This document shows positions 27,940 to 34,451 of a stretch of 34,451 bases of DNA, one piece after another (the first letter of the stretch is position 1; every line of letters starts with the position of its first letter). Position numbers and translations under genes: made by a program. Under the pieces are notes generated by a model. The model made no database searches. It saw only the letters and a list, made by a program, of their open reading frames with translations, and was not told where the DNA came from. Location: positions 1 to 34,451 of the forward strand of contig NZ_JH417731.1 in the NCBI RefSeq assembly GCF_000239295.1, written 5' to 3'. This DNA is from Flavonifractor plautii ATCC 29863 (lineage in GTDB: Bacteria > Bacillota > Clostridia > Oscillospirales > Oscillospiraceae).

Positions 27940-29178
27940 TCAGTCCACCGGGGGCAGGCGCTGCTCCGCTTTGACTTCGGCCCTGTCCCGGTGGACGGTG
28001 GAGGCCGGGGCGATGGCATCCCGGCCGAATTTACCCCGGATGCCGTCCATGGCCTTTTCCAGCTTCTCCAGCTTGTCCCGGCGGGGGGCGGCGCCGGCGG
28101 CGAACAGATCGAGCTGCTCGCCTGCCTCGCCCTCCTCCACCAGGGCCTGGGCGGTGAGAGTGAGGGCCCGGACCGGGGCGTTCTCCCTCCAGGCGGCGCG
28201 GATGAGCTCCATAGCCACCTCCGACAGCTCACGGGCCACATAGGTGGGGGCGCTCAGCCGCTTTTGGCGGCAGATGTCCTTGAAATTGGGGTCACGGATG
28301 GTTACCTGGAGGGTGGTGCACTTGAGGCCGTGGCCCCGCAGGCGGACAGCCACCTCGTCGGCCAGCTCAGTGACTCCGGCGTGGAGCTCCGCCCATCCCA
28401 CCAGATTGCGGGGAAAGGTGAGTCCGTTGCCCACCGATTTGGGGCCGGGCTGCTCCCGGGCGGGCACCACGGGGGAATGCTCCGCCCCAGTAGCGTAGTC
28501 GTGGAGGGTGCAGCCCTGCCTGCCCAGGATGGAGGCAGCGGCTTCCCGGTCGAGGCGGGCCAGATCCCCGATGGTGTGCACGCCGTAGTGCTCCAGCGCG
28601 GCGGCGGCCGACCGCCCCACAAAGAGCAGGGAGGTGATGGGCAGGGGCCAGAGCAGCTCCTGGTAGTTCTCCCGGGAGATCACCGTGGTGGCGTCCGGCT
28701 TTTTGTAGTCGCTGCCCATCTTGGCGAAGATCTTGTTGAAGGATGCCCCCACCGATACCGTCAGGCCCAGTTCCTCCCGCAGCACCCGGCGGATCTCGTC
28801 GGCCAGGGCCTTGGCGTCTCCGCCGAAGAGGTGGAGGGAGCCGGTTATATCCAGCCAGCTCTCGTCGATGGAGAAGGGCTCCACCAGGTCGGTGTACCGC
28901 TCGTACACCGCGTTGACCCGCCTGGAGTAGTCCCGGTACTTCCAGTGGTGGGCGGGGAGGAGCACCAGCTCCGGGCACTTGCGCCGGGCCTGCCAGATGG
29001 TCTCGGCGGTCTGCACCTTGTACCGCTTGGCGGGCTCGTTCTTGGCCAGGATGATCCCGTGGCGGGAATTTGGATCGCCGCACACCGCCACCGGTCTGTC
29101 CCGGAGCTCCGGGTGGTCCAGCAGTTCCACCGAGGCGTAAAAGCTGTTCAGATCACAGTGCAGAATCACCCGGTCCAT
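27940..29178 (-). CDS. dinB: DNA polymerase IV (Y family)
   Basis: A 412-residue error-prone polymerase that extends past DNA lesions. Metal ligands are D9 in HCDLNSFYASVE and D105-E106 in SIDESWLDI. The thumb helix-hairpin-helix (IGDLARLDREAAASILG) and the little-finger domain follow. No QLxLF beta-clamp motif is obvious at the very end, though EQLDLF lies about 40 residues before it. AAGGAGG precedes ATG 29178. Its promoter has consensus boxes and overlaps a LexA-like site, so SOS induction is likely. Confidence 0.95.
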   Translation of the reverse strand: MDRVILHCDLNSFYASVELLDHPELRDRPVAVCGDPNSRHGIILAKNEPAKRYKVQTAETIWQARRKCPELVLLPAHHWKYRDYSRRVNAVYERYTDLVEPFSIDESWLDITGSLHLFGGDAKALADEIRRVLREELGLTVSVGASFNKIFAKMGSDYKKPDATTVISRENYQELLWPLPITSLLFVGRSAAAALEHYGVHTIGDLARLDREAAASILGRQGCTLHDYATGAEHSPVVPAREQPGPKSVGNGLTFPRNLVGWAELHAGVTELADEVAVRLRGHGLKCTTLQVTIRDPNFKDICRQKRLSAPTYVARELSEVAMELIRAAWRENAPVRALTLTAQALVEEGEAGEQLDLFAAGAAPRRDKLEKLEKAMDGIRGKFGRDAIAPASTVHRDRAEVKAEQRLPPVD

Positions 29179-29201
29179 ACCGTCCGCCTCCTTGCAGCTC
29201 C

Positions 29202-29241
29202 ATTATAAAGGAAGGGACGAGAGAAGTCAAACACATGTTCT
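29202..29241 (-). promoter_or_regulatory. dinB promoter with overlapping LexA-like box
   Basis: Read leftward: TTGACT (29225-29230), 17 bases, TATAAT (29202-29207), an almost perfect sigma-A promoter. Overlapping the -35 is AGAACATGTGTTTG (29228-29241), matching eight of ten fixed positions of the Gram-positive LexA pattern CGAACnnnnGTTCG. Confidence 0.8.
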
Positions 29242-29431
29242 AATCCCCAAGAGACCACCGGGCGGAGCGGGCGGAAAAGCGGCCCAGTTCTCCCGACCCG
29301 TCGTAGAGCAGACAGGCCGCATAGGGGCCGTCGTGGAGGTTGAGGGCCATCCGCTCCAGCCAGCGATCCACCGCCACCACATCATAGTAGTCCACCGGCG
29401 GATACCGCCGGACGGTGTTATGGTGCGCCAT
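29240..29431 (-). CDS. Small hypothetical protein coupled to the DUF2812 gene
   Basis: A 63-residue frame (MAHHNTVRRYPPVDYYDVVA at its start) with a mixed acidic/basic, Tyr- and Leu-containing composition and no membrane segment. GGGAGGTGAGTCC precedes ATG 29431, and that site overlaps the stop of the DUF2812 gene, leaving a four-base gap. It is the third gene of the padR operon and ends within the dinB LexA-like box. I do not recognise a family. Good ribosome site and tight spacing make it likely real. Confidence 0.65.
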   Translation of the reverse strand: MAHHNTVRRYPPVDYYDVVAVDRWLERMALNLHDGPYAACLLYDGSGELGRFSARSARWSLGD

Positions 29432-29435
29432 GGAC

Positions 29436-30623
29436 TCACCTCCCGTCAAATTGGGCCAGCTCGGCCAGCAGCTCGGGGTGGGCGGACAGCTCTTGATCCC
29501 CATAGTAGCGCAGATAGAACACCACAGTCCCCCGGCACAGAAGGACGTCCTGTCCGAAGCCGCCCTCCTCGGTGATCAGAACTGCGTCGGTGTCCGGCAC
29601 GTCCAGGGGCGCGACGGTGTACCGCTCCGGGATTTCGGCATAGAAGGTGTGCCGGGAAAAGAGATCCCGTGCAAAAGGCTCCGCTAGGGCGGGGAGGGAG
29701 AGACGGTACCAATCCAGCCGGAAACTGGTCTCGTAGTCTCCGTCCGCCATGTTCCGTTCCACCTCATACTGTTCCGGGGCCAGGACAGACCAGTCGAAGC
29801 GGACATAGTTGTCCAAGTCCACCCCCCGCCGCTCCACCGACCAGACGGAGGGGGCGGCCTCAAGCCTGGGCCGCCCCTCCAGCTCCTCCAGGGCGAAGTC
29901 GGGGAAGGGGCGGTTCACGGTCGCAGTCTCCCCCTCCCAGCGCATGCCACGCCCGGCTGCCAGGACGGCAAAGCTGAGGGCCACCAAGATAAAGGAGCCG
30001 GCCAGACAGGCGGCGTTGATGCGGGCGGAACACCGCCAGCCGGAGCGCCGGGGTTCCTTTCCGGCCCGCAGCCGCCGCCGAAGGGCGAAGAAGGAGGAGA
30101 AGGAGCGGAAGGACATATAAATGGCGATCCACTCGGACAGGATACAGAGAAAAAGGTTGTCCCCGCTTCCGGTGACCAGGGACAGTACCGGCTCATCCCA
30201 GGCCAAAAGGAGCCATAGGGGGAGGGCAAGAATGACCAGGGCGCAGATTAGCATGGGGGTGGCGAACCACCGAACCAGCCTTGCCAGCTTGTCCAGCCCG
30301 TACCCCCGTACCACCGGGTCGGTGTGCAGCTCCGGGGCGTCTGGTTCCCAGGTTCTGAACAGGGAAAAGCCTTTGCCCATGTATCCGGTCAGCTCCCATC
30401 CCAGGGTGCGGCAGTGCTCCATACCCTCCGGGCAGTCCAGGGTACCACGGGGTTCCAGCCGGTAGCGTACCGCCGCCGGTTCCCCCCGCCGGAAGTGAAA
30501 GAGGAAGGCGTCACTGTGGTCGTAGTGTAGGCCCCGGGCGGCCATGGACTCCAGCCAGCCCTCGATGTGATCCAGGTCCATCCCGTCAACCAGGCACAGT
30601 CTGCGCACCGTCCTCGGCTTCAT
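29436..30623 (-). CDS. DUF2812 membrane protein
   Basis: A 395-residue protein. The N-terminal part has the DUF2812 pattern (EGWLESMAARGLHYDHSDAF, then VRYRLEPRG), followed by three hydrophobic helices (PMLICALVILALPLWLLLAW, LFLCILSEWIAIYMSF, GSFILVALSFAVLAAG) and a C-terminal soluble domain. DUF2812 proteins regularly accompany PadR regulators in Firmicutes and are probably their main target; the molecular role is unknown. The start at 30623 lies inside the end of padR (38-base overlap), with GGAGG about ten bases upstream, so the two are translationally linked. Confidence 0.87.
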   Translation of the reverse strand: MKPRTVRRLCLVDGMDLDHIEGWLESMAARGLHYDHSDAFLFHFRRGEPAAVRYRLEPRGTLDCPEGMEHCRTLGWELTGYMGKGFSLFRTWEPDAPELHTDPVVRGYGLDKLARLVRWFATPMLICALVILALPLWLLLAWDEPVLSLVTGSGDNLFLCILSEWIAIYMSFRSFSSFFALRRRLRAGKEPRRSGWRCSARINAACLAGSFILVALSFAVLAAGRGMRWEGETATVNRPFPDFALEELEGRPRLEAAPSVWSVERRGVDLDNYVRFDWSVLAPEQYEVERNMADGDYETSFRLDWYRLSLPALAEPFARDLFSRHTFYAEIPERYTVAPLDVPDTDAVLITEEGGFGQDVLLCRGTVVFYLRYYGDQELSAHPELLAELAQFDGR

Positions 30624-30942
30624 AGTCCATCGCCCTCCTCTCCTCCTCCGCGTCCGCCAGACAGCTCCGCAGGCGGACAAGCTCTTCTTCGTAGCGCTCC
30701 AGCCCGGCGTCCGTCAAGGCATAGGTGCGTTTGCGGCCCTCTACGGCGGTCTCCCGGATCAGCCCCACCTCCTCAAATTTGGCCAGGATGGTGTAGAGGG
30801 TGCCCGGCCCCAGCCGCACCCGGCTTTGGGTGACTGCGGAGATATATTCGGCGATCTCCGTGCCGCACCGCGCCTGCCGCAACAGGGCCATCAGTACATA
30901 GAACATGGACTCCGTCAGGGTCTCCAGGATTTTGCGTCCCAT
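30586..30942 (-). CDS. PadR-family transcriptional regulator
   Basis: A 118-residue winged-helix repressor: MLKSLT-like opening replaced by MGRKILETLTESMFYVLMAL, recognition region CGTEIAEYISAVTQ and GPGTLYTILAKFEEVGLI, then the wing GRKRTYALTDAG and a C-terminal dimerisation helix. The highly conserved GTLY of PadR proteins is present. ATG 30942 has AGGAGG eight bases upstream; the in-frame region to 31197 runs through the promoter and is not coding. It overlaps the DUF2812 gene. Two matching inverted repeats in its promoter point to autoregulation. Confidence 0.93.
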   Translation of the reverse strand: MGRKILETLTESMFYVLMALLRQARCGTEIAEYISAVTQSRVRLGPGTLYTILAKFEEVGLIRETAVEGRKRTYALTDAGLERYEEELVRLRSCLADAEEERRAMDYEAEDGAQTVPG

Positions 30943-30956
30943 CGCCTCGCCTCCTG

Positions 30957-31013
30957 ATATCGCGCTTCGATATCGTCTATGGATATTGTAATATCGAAGG
31001 ACGATATTGTCAA
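30957..31013 (-). promoter_or_regulatory. padR promoter with two identical-architecture operators
   Basis: Read leftward: TTGACA (31008-31013), 17 bases, TACAAT (30985-30990). The 17-base spacer is itself the inverted repeat ATATCG-N5-CGATAT (30991-31007). A second repeat of the same form lies at 30957-30973, between the transcript start and the ribosome site. The centres are 34 bases apart. Confidence 0.8.
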
Positions 31014-31022
31014 GCATAAGGA

Positions 31023-31284
31023 CGGCGGATACCGGGCAGGTATCCGCCGCAGACTGTCGATAAACCCTCCAACGGAAGGATTCGGAGGGAAAGATAGTGT
31101 GAAAGAAAACCGTCAGGGTTGTCTGAAGGTGAATTGGCCGCAGGCCAAGAGAGACCGGCCTGGGCCGTTCACGTCCAATCAAACGACTTTTGAGCACTTT
31201 TTTGAAGTGCTGAAAAATCCAGCAGCTTGTCGAAAAGACTTTTTCGACAAGCTGCGGCGGATACCAGAGTGGTATCCGCCGCAG
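31023..31284. repeat. Composite repeat: copy B of the dispersed repeat between two matching hairpins
   Basis: The segment opens with hairpin CGGCGGATACC/GGTATCCGCCG (31023-31049) and closes with CTGCGGCGGATACC/GGTATCCGCCGCAG (31252-31284). The two share the same arms but have different five-base loops. Inside is the second copy of the dispersed repeat (31050-31120 and 31177-31191), with about 55 bases between its two blocks compared with 13 in copy A, then a short stem at 31192-31211 and a 15-bp terminator hairpin (31222-31255). No gene is present. Confidence 0.75.
31222..31255. terminator. Perfect 15-bp hairpin downstream of hcp
   Basis: GCAGCTTGTCGAAAA (31222-31236), loop GACT, TTTTCGACAAGCTGC (31241-31255). 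A/T-rich near the loop rather than at the foot, so it is symmetrical but not a classic terminator; its place 38 bases past the hcp stop suggests it ends that transcript. Confidence 0.55.
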
Positions 31285-31292
31285 GAGGGAGA

Positions 31293-32909
31293 TCAGCCGA
31301 AAAAGCGGTTCAGATCCTCCTCCACCGTGCCGATGCCGGCGATGCCGAAGGTATCTATCAGCACCTTGGCCACGTTGGGGGAGAGAAAGGCAGGCAGGGT
31401 GGGGCCCAGGTGGATGTTTTTCACGCCCAGGTGGAGCAGGGCCAGCAGGACAATCACCGCCTTCTGCTCATACCAGGCGATGTTATAGACGATGGGCAGG
31501 TCATTGATGTCGTCCAGGCCGAAGATCTCCTGGAGCTTGAGGGCGATGACGGCCAGGGAGTAGGAGTCGTTGCACTGGCCCGCGTCCAGCACCCGGGGGA
31601 TGCCGTTGATATCGCCCAGCTCCAGCTTATTATACTTGTACTTGGCGCATCCGGCGGTGAGGATTACCGTGTCGCGGGGCAGGGCCTTGGCGAACTCGGT
31701 GTAGTAATCGCGGCTCTTGGCCCGGCCGTCGCAGCCAGCCATGACCACGAACTTGCGGATGGCACCGCTCTTGACGGCTTCCACCACCTGGTTGGCCAGG
31801 GCCAGCACCTGGTTGTGGGCAAAGCCGCCCACCAGGGTGCCCCGCTCCAGCTCAATGGGGGAGGGGCAGCGCCTTGCATGGGCGATCAGGGCAGAAAAAT
31901 CCTTGTGTCCCTGGCGGTCGGCCCCGATGTGGGGGCAGCCGGGAAAGCCCACTGCCCCGGTGGTATAGAGCCGGTTCTTGTAGCTATCCTTCGGGGGCAC
32001 CAGACAGTTGGTGGTCAGCAGGATGGGGCCGCGGAAGGCCTCGAACTCCTCCTTCTGCTGCCACCAGGCGTTGCCGTAGTTGCCCACAAAGTTGGGATAC
32101 TTCTGAAAGGCGGGATAGTAGTGGGCGGGTAGCATCTCGCCATGGGTGTAAACGTCCACGCCGGTCCCCACAGTCTGCTCCAGAAGCTGCTCCAGGTCGT
32201 GGAGGTCGTGGCCGGAGACCAGAATGGCGGGGTTATCCCGCACGCCCAGGTTCACCCGGGTCACCTCCGGGTGGCCGTAGGCGCTGGTGTTGGCATCGTC
32301 CAGGGCGGCCATCACGTCCACACCGTACTTGCCGGTCTCCAGGGCGAGGGCGGTCAGCTCCTCCGCGGTGAGGGAGTCGTCCAGGGTCTTGGCCAGGGCC
32401 GCCTGGAGAAAGGCGTCCACGCCGGGGGCGGACTTGCCGTAGGCGTTGACGTGGTGATTGTAGGCGGCCATGCCCTTGAGCCCGTAGGTGATCAGCTCCC
32501 GCAGAGAGCGGATGTCCTCGTCGGCGGTGGACAGAACACCGACCGCCTGGGCCTTGGCCCCCCAGTCGCCGGAGCCGTCCCAGCGCGCGGCGTCGGACAG
32601 CCCCGCCCCGTCCAGCCGGGAGCGCAGGGCGGCATTCCGCTCCAGAGTGGCGCGGATGCGGGCCTGAAGTGCGTCATCATCAAAGTTGGCGTTGGTGATG
32701 GTTACAAACAGGTTTTCGGTCACCAGCCGGTCGTCCTCTGGGATGATGGCCTCGCCCTGGTTCCGCAGGGCGGTCGTGAGCTGGCAGAGACCCCGGGTCA
32801 CATAGACGAGCAAATCCTGGAGCGCGGCGGTGCGGGCGCTCTTGCCGCAGACGCCCGCCCGGGTGCAGCCGGTGCAGCCGGCGGTCTCCTGACACTGATA
32901 ACAAAACAT
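31293..32909 (-). CDS. hcp: Hybrid-cluster protein (class I, hydroxylamine/NO reductase)
   Basis: A 538-residue cytoplasmic metalloprotein involved in nitric oxide and hydroxylamine detoxification in anaerobes. The N-terminus [15 protein letters not shown] with C3, C6, C15 and C21 (Cx2Cx8Cx5C) gives the class I cubane-cluster motif. Ligands of the hybrid cluster are suggested by [49 protein letters not shown] and [13 protein letters not shown] 32909 has AAGGAGG about seven bases upstream; a longer in-frame start at 32954 falls in the promoter. It is monocistronic, with no hcr reductase partner nearby. A CRP/FNR-like palindrome lies upstream. Confidence 0.96.
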   Translation of the reverse strand: MFCYQCQETAGCTGCTRAGVCGKSARTAALQDLLVYVTRGLCQLTTALRNQGEAIIPEDDRLVTENLFVTITNANFDDDALQARIRATLERNAALRSRLDGAGLSDAARWDGSGDWGAKAQAVGVLSTADEDIRSLRELITYGLKGMAAYNHHVNAYGKSAPGVDAFLQAALAKTLDDSLTAEELTALALETGKYGVDVMAALDDANTSAYGHPEVTRVNLGVRDNPAILVSGHDLHDLEQLLEQTVGTGVDVYTHGEMLPAHYYPAFQKYPNFVGNYGNAWWQQKEEFEAFRGPILLTTNCLVPPKDSYKNRLYTTGAVGFPGCPHIGADRQGHKDFSALIAHARRCPSPIELERGTLVGGFAHNQVLALANQVVEAVKSGAIRKFVVMAGCDGRAKSRDYYTEFAKALPRDTVILTAGCAKYKYNKLELGDINGIPRVLDAGQCNDSYSLAVIALKLQEIFGLDDINDLPIVYNIAWYEQKAVIVLLALLHLGVKNIHLGPTLPAFLSPNVAKVLIDTFGIAGIGTVEEDLNRFFG

Positions 32910-32953
32910 GTAAAGTCCTCCTTGTACGGGCGGAAGTATTGGAACTGTCCGCA

Positions 32954-32996
32954 AGTATAGCGGAGGCGCGGGGGAATGTATGTTGTAATTGCAACA
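32954..32996 (-). promoter_or_regulatory. hcp promoter with Fnr/HcpR-like palindrome
   Basis: Read leftward, TATACT (32954-32959) is a good -10 with a poor -35. The 16-base near-palindrome TGTTGTAATTGCAACA (32981-32996; one mismatched pair) is centred at 32988.5, about 41.5 bases before the transcript start inferred near 32947. Confidence 0.6.
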
Positions 32997-33055
32997 GAAA
33001 AGGGGATTTGCTGTGGAAAGTGGCCCGACCGAACGGACAAAGGCCCAAAAGACTC

Positions 33056-33112
33056 TTGAGAACGGACTCCCAGTGTGTTAAAATAAAAATAAACCATTTA
33101 ATTTATCTTTAT
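33056..33112 (+). promoter_or_regulatory. tetR promoter and overlapping 34-bp operator-like element
   Basis: TTGAGA (33056-33061), 17 bases, TAAAAT (33079-33084). Bases 33079-33112, read leftward, contain ATAAAGATAAATTA and match 26 of 34 positions of 33811-33844 without gaps. The element covers the -10 and the expected transcript start, suiting repression. Confidence 0.72.
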
Positions 33113-33126
33113 TGGGGGTGGACGGG

Positions 33127-33741
33127 ATGCCTAGGGTCGCTTATTCGGAGGAGGAACGGGAGCGTATCCGGGTGGCATTGGTTCGGGTGGCACTCGATCT
33201 GATGACAAAGCAGGGGATTCAGCATACAACCGTTGAGCAGATATACAGAAGGGTTGGGATATCACGCACGTTTTTCTACTCCTTTTTCCCGACCAAGGAG
33301 GATCTGATCGTGGAGACGCTGTACCTCCAGCAGCCCAAAATTGTGGCATATGCGCGAAAGCTGATGGCAGATCCTGCTCTGAGCTGGCGTGATGGGGTGA
33401 GGCAATTCCTCCATGCCTGCTGCTATGGCGAGAAGAATGGGATTGCGGTTCTGACCATCGAGGAGCAGCAGCTCATTTTTAAGCGCCTGTCCAAAGAGAG
33501 TTGTCAGATGTTCCGCGAAAAGCAGGCCCGCCTGTTTGGAACCATACTGGAGAGTTTTGGAATCAGGGCGAATCGGGCAAATATCAGCCTGTTTACCAAT
33601 CTGAGCCTCACGGTAATGGTCATACGCAGGGCGATCCCGGACACGCTTCCGCTGTTTGTGCCGGAGGCCGCCGATGAAACGGTGGAGTTTCAGATCAACG
33701 CGATCGCAGATGCCTTGGAGATATTGAAAGAGCAGGACTGA
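33127..33741 (+). CDS. TetR/AcrR-family regulator
   Basis: A 204-residue repressor. The N-terminal DNA-binding domain covers residues 10-60: MTKQGIQHTTVEQIYRRVGI followed by SRTFFYSFFPTKEDLI, the classic TetR helix-turn-helix with its YxxFxxKEDL ending. The C-terminal ligand domain is not recognisable by eye. ATG 33127 has GGGGGTGG upstream; an in-frame start at 33112 would lie inside the operator-like element. The same element recurs before the next gene, which is therefore the most likely target. Confidence 0.92.
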   Translation: MPRVAYSEEERERIRVALVRVALDLMTKQGIQHTTVEQIYRRVGISRTFFYSFFPTKEDLIVETLYLQQPKIVAYARKLMADPALSWRDGVRQFLHACCYGEKNGIAVLTIEEQQLIFKRLSKESCQMFREKQARLFGTILESFGIRANRANISLFTNLSLTVMVIRRAIPDTLPLFVPEAADETVEFQINAIADALEILKEQD

Positions 33742-33882
33742 TGGAATTGGAAAATCCGTCCAAATATTGAAGTACGATGTCAAATTCGGGCGGATTTAAG
33801 TCTGCTATAGATAAAGATAAATTATAAATTTAATTCTTATTTGAGTGTTCTTTATATGATATATGTTTAGGAGGAGTATGCA
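33742..33882. promoter_or_regulatory. Spacer with weak hairpin and second copy of the 34-bp element
   Basis: A 10-bp stem (33752-33761 with 33788-33797, one G-T pair) with a long loop could end tetR transcription weakly. Bases 33811-33844 are the second copy of the tetR operator-like element (ATAAAGATAAATTA then an AT-rich inverted half). The likely -10 of the next gene is TATGAT at 33855-33860; no good -35 is seen. Confidence 0.6.
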
Positions 33883-34368
33883 ATGGGGTTTTTTAGCAAA
33901 CTGTTCAAGGGACCGGAAATTGATATGGAAAAGAGCGATGCAAATGCAAAGAAAATGCGTGCGCTGTTTCACCAAGCAGTAGGGGGCGGGGAGGATTACA
34001 GGTTGATATTTGGCTATACCGAGGATGTAAGCCGGTTCAACTATGGGTTCGTCCACGGGAGTAAAACAAAGATTGGGAATCTGCTGGTCGGTTGGAATGA
34101 GGAGAGTCAGACAATTGTAGTCGTTCCTACGGTTCCGGATCTTTCCGGCTGCGGCGAGCCGGTCTATTACCGCCGCTCCGAAATTTTGAAGGCATATCGA
34201 AATAAATATCCCACTGACGCATTCATTATCTATCCTGATAAGAAAAGCTATATTGGCATCCACGCCTATGACTGGTTGGAGGACGAAACATTGTATGTCT
34301 ATGTGTCTCAGGAGAAAGAACTGGCGGCATTTACAGAATTTTTTATGAACTGCTTTGCAACGAAGTGA
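33883..34368 (+). CDS. Hypothetical protein, probable TetR target
   Basis: A 161-residue soluble protein I do not recognise. It begins MGFFSKLFKGPEID, an amphipathic basic start often seen in small membrane-associated or phage-like proteins. It then alternates predicted strands and helices (DYRLIFGYTEDVSRFNYGFV, KIGNLLVGWNEESQTIVVVP, YVYVSQEKELAAFTEFFMNC). There is no signal peptide, membrane span or metal motif. GGAGGAG lies seven bases before the ATG. Base composition is lower in GC than the genes to the left, which may hint at acquisition. It is preceded by the operator-like element shared with tetR. Confidence 0.72.
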   Translation: MGFFSKLFKGPEIDMEKSDANAKKMRALFHQAVGGGEDYRLIFGYTEDVSRFNYGFVHGSKTKIGNLLVGWNEESQTIVVVPTVPDLSGCGEPVYYRRSEILKAYRNKYPTDAFIIYPDKKSYIGIHAYDWLEDETLYVYVSQEKELAAFTEFFMNCFATK

Positions 34369-34451
34369 GACACAGTTCCAGAACCCTATACATAGAAAAT
34401 AATTTCACCAAAAGGGAGGCGGGTCAGGTAGAATAAGTTTCGCAAAAAGAC
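34369..34451. other. Window end, no gene seen
   Basis: Eighty-three A/T-rich bases without a recognisable gene, hairpin or promoter. Confidence 0.4.

Overview
The window looks like chromosomal DNA of an anaerobic, fermentative Gram-positive bacterium of the class Clostridia. My best guess is the Oscillospiraceae/Flavonifractor-Intestinimonas neighbourhood; this is inferred from gene content, strong AGGAGG-type ribosome binding sites and moderately high GC, not from a search. Pointers include a V-type ATPase operon in Enterococcus/clostridial order, a Na+-pumping methylmalonyl-CoA decarboxylase, ClpC, class I hybrid-cluster protein, and DUF4358, DUF6320 and DUF2812 proteins.

Region 1 (1-11.7 kb, all leftward) is an energy-metabolism block. 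A ten-gene run from 11713 to 3273 encodes methylmalonyl-CoA mutase (two subunits), the MeaB chaperone, methylmalonyl-CoA epimerase, the Na+-pumping decarboxylase (mmdA, a 45-residue mmdD, mmdB, a 69-residue mmdC), a small PQ-loop-like membrane protein and a class I CoA-transferase. Together they would convert succinate through succinyl-CoA and methylmalonyl-CoA to propionyl-CoA and propionate, storing the decarboxylation energy as a Na+ gradient. Directly downstream lie ntpF-I-K-E of a V-type ATPase (cut by the left edge). Its proteolipid carries the complete Na+-ligand set known from Enterococcus hirae, so both membrane machines probably share a sodium circuit.

Region 2 (11.8-13.75 kb) is a mobile-element scar: a small serine recombinase, several strong hairpins without genes, and the frameshifted C-terminus of a large serine recombinase.

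Region 3 (13.8-23.5 kb) is mostly housekeeping: malQ, a DUF4358 lipoprotein coupled to clpC, a ferredoxin, brnQ, a membrane-anchored XRE regulator, galE and an alpha/beta hydrolase. Region 4 (23.5-27 kb) holds a condensation-fold acyltransferase paired with a zinc-ribbon membrane protein (DUF6320), divergent from the hydrolase, then a DUF4190 protein and an atypical Lgt. Region 5 (27-31 kb) has a Cof-type phosphatase, dinB behind a LexA-like box, and a padR-DUF2812 operon. Region 6 (31-34.4 kb) has hcp, a TetR regulator and an unrecognised protein.

The least expected signals are regulatory and non-coding: two identical-architecture operators at padR, a 34-bp element shared by tetR and its neighbour, an Fnr-like palindrome placed 41.5 bp before the inferred hcp start, and a dispersed repeat present twice, once inside a composite bounded by matching hairpins. 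None of these has been checked by computation or search.
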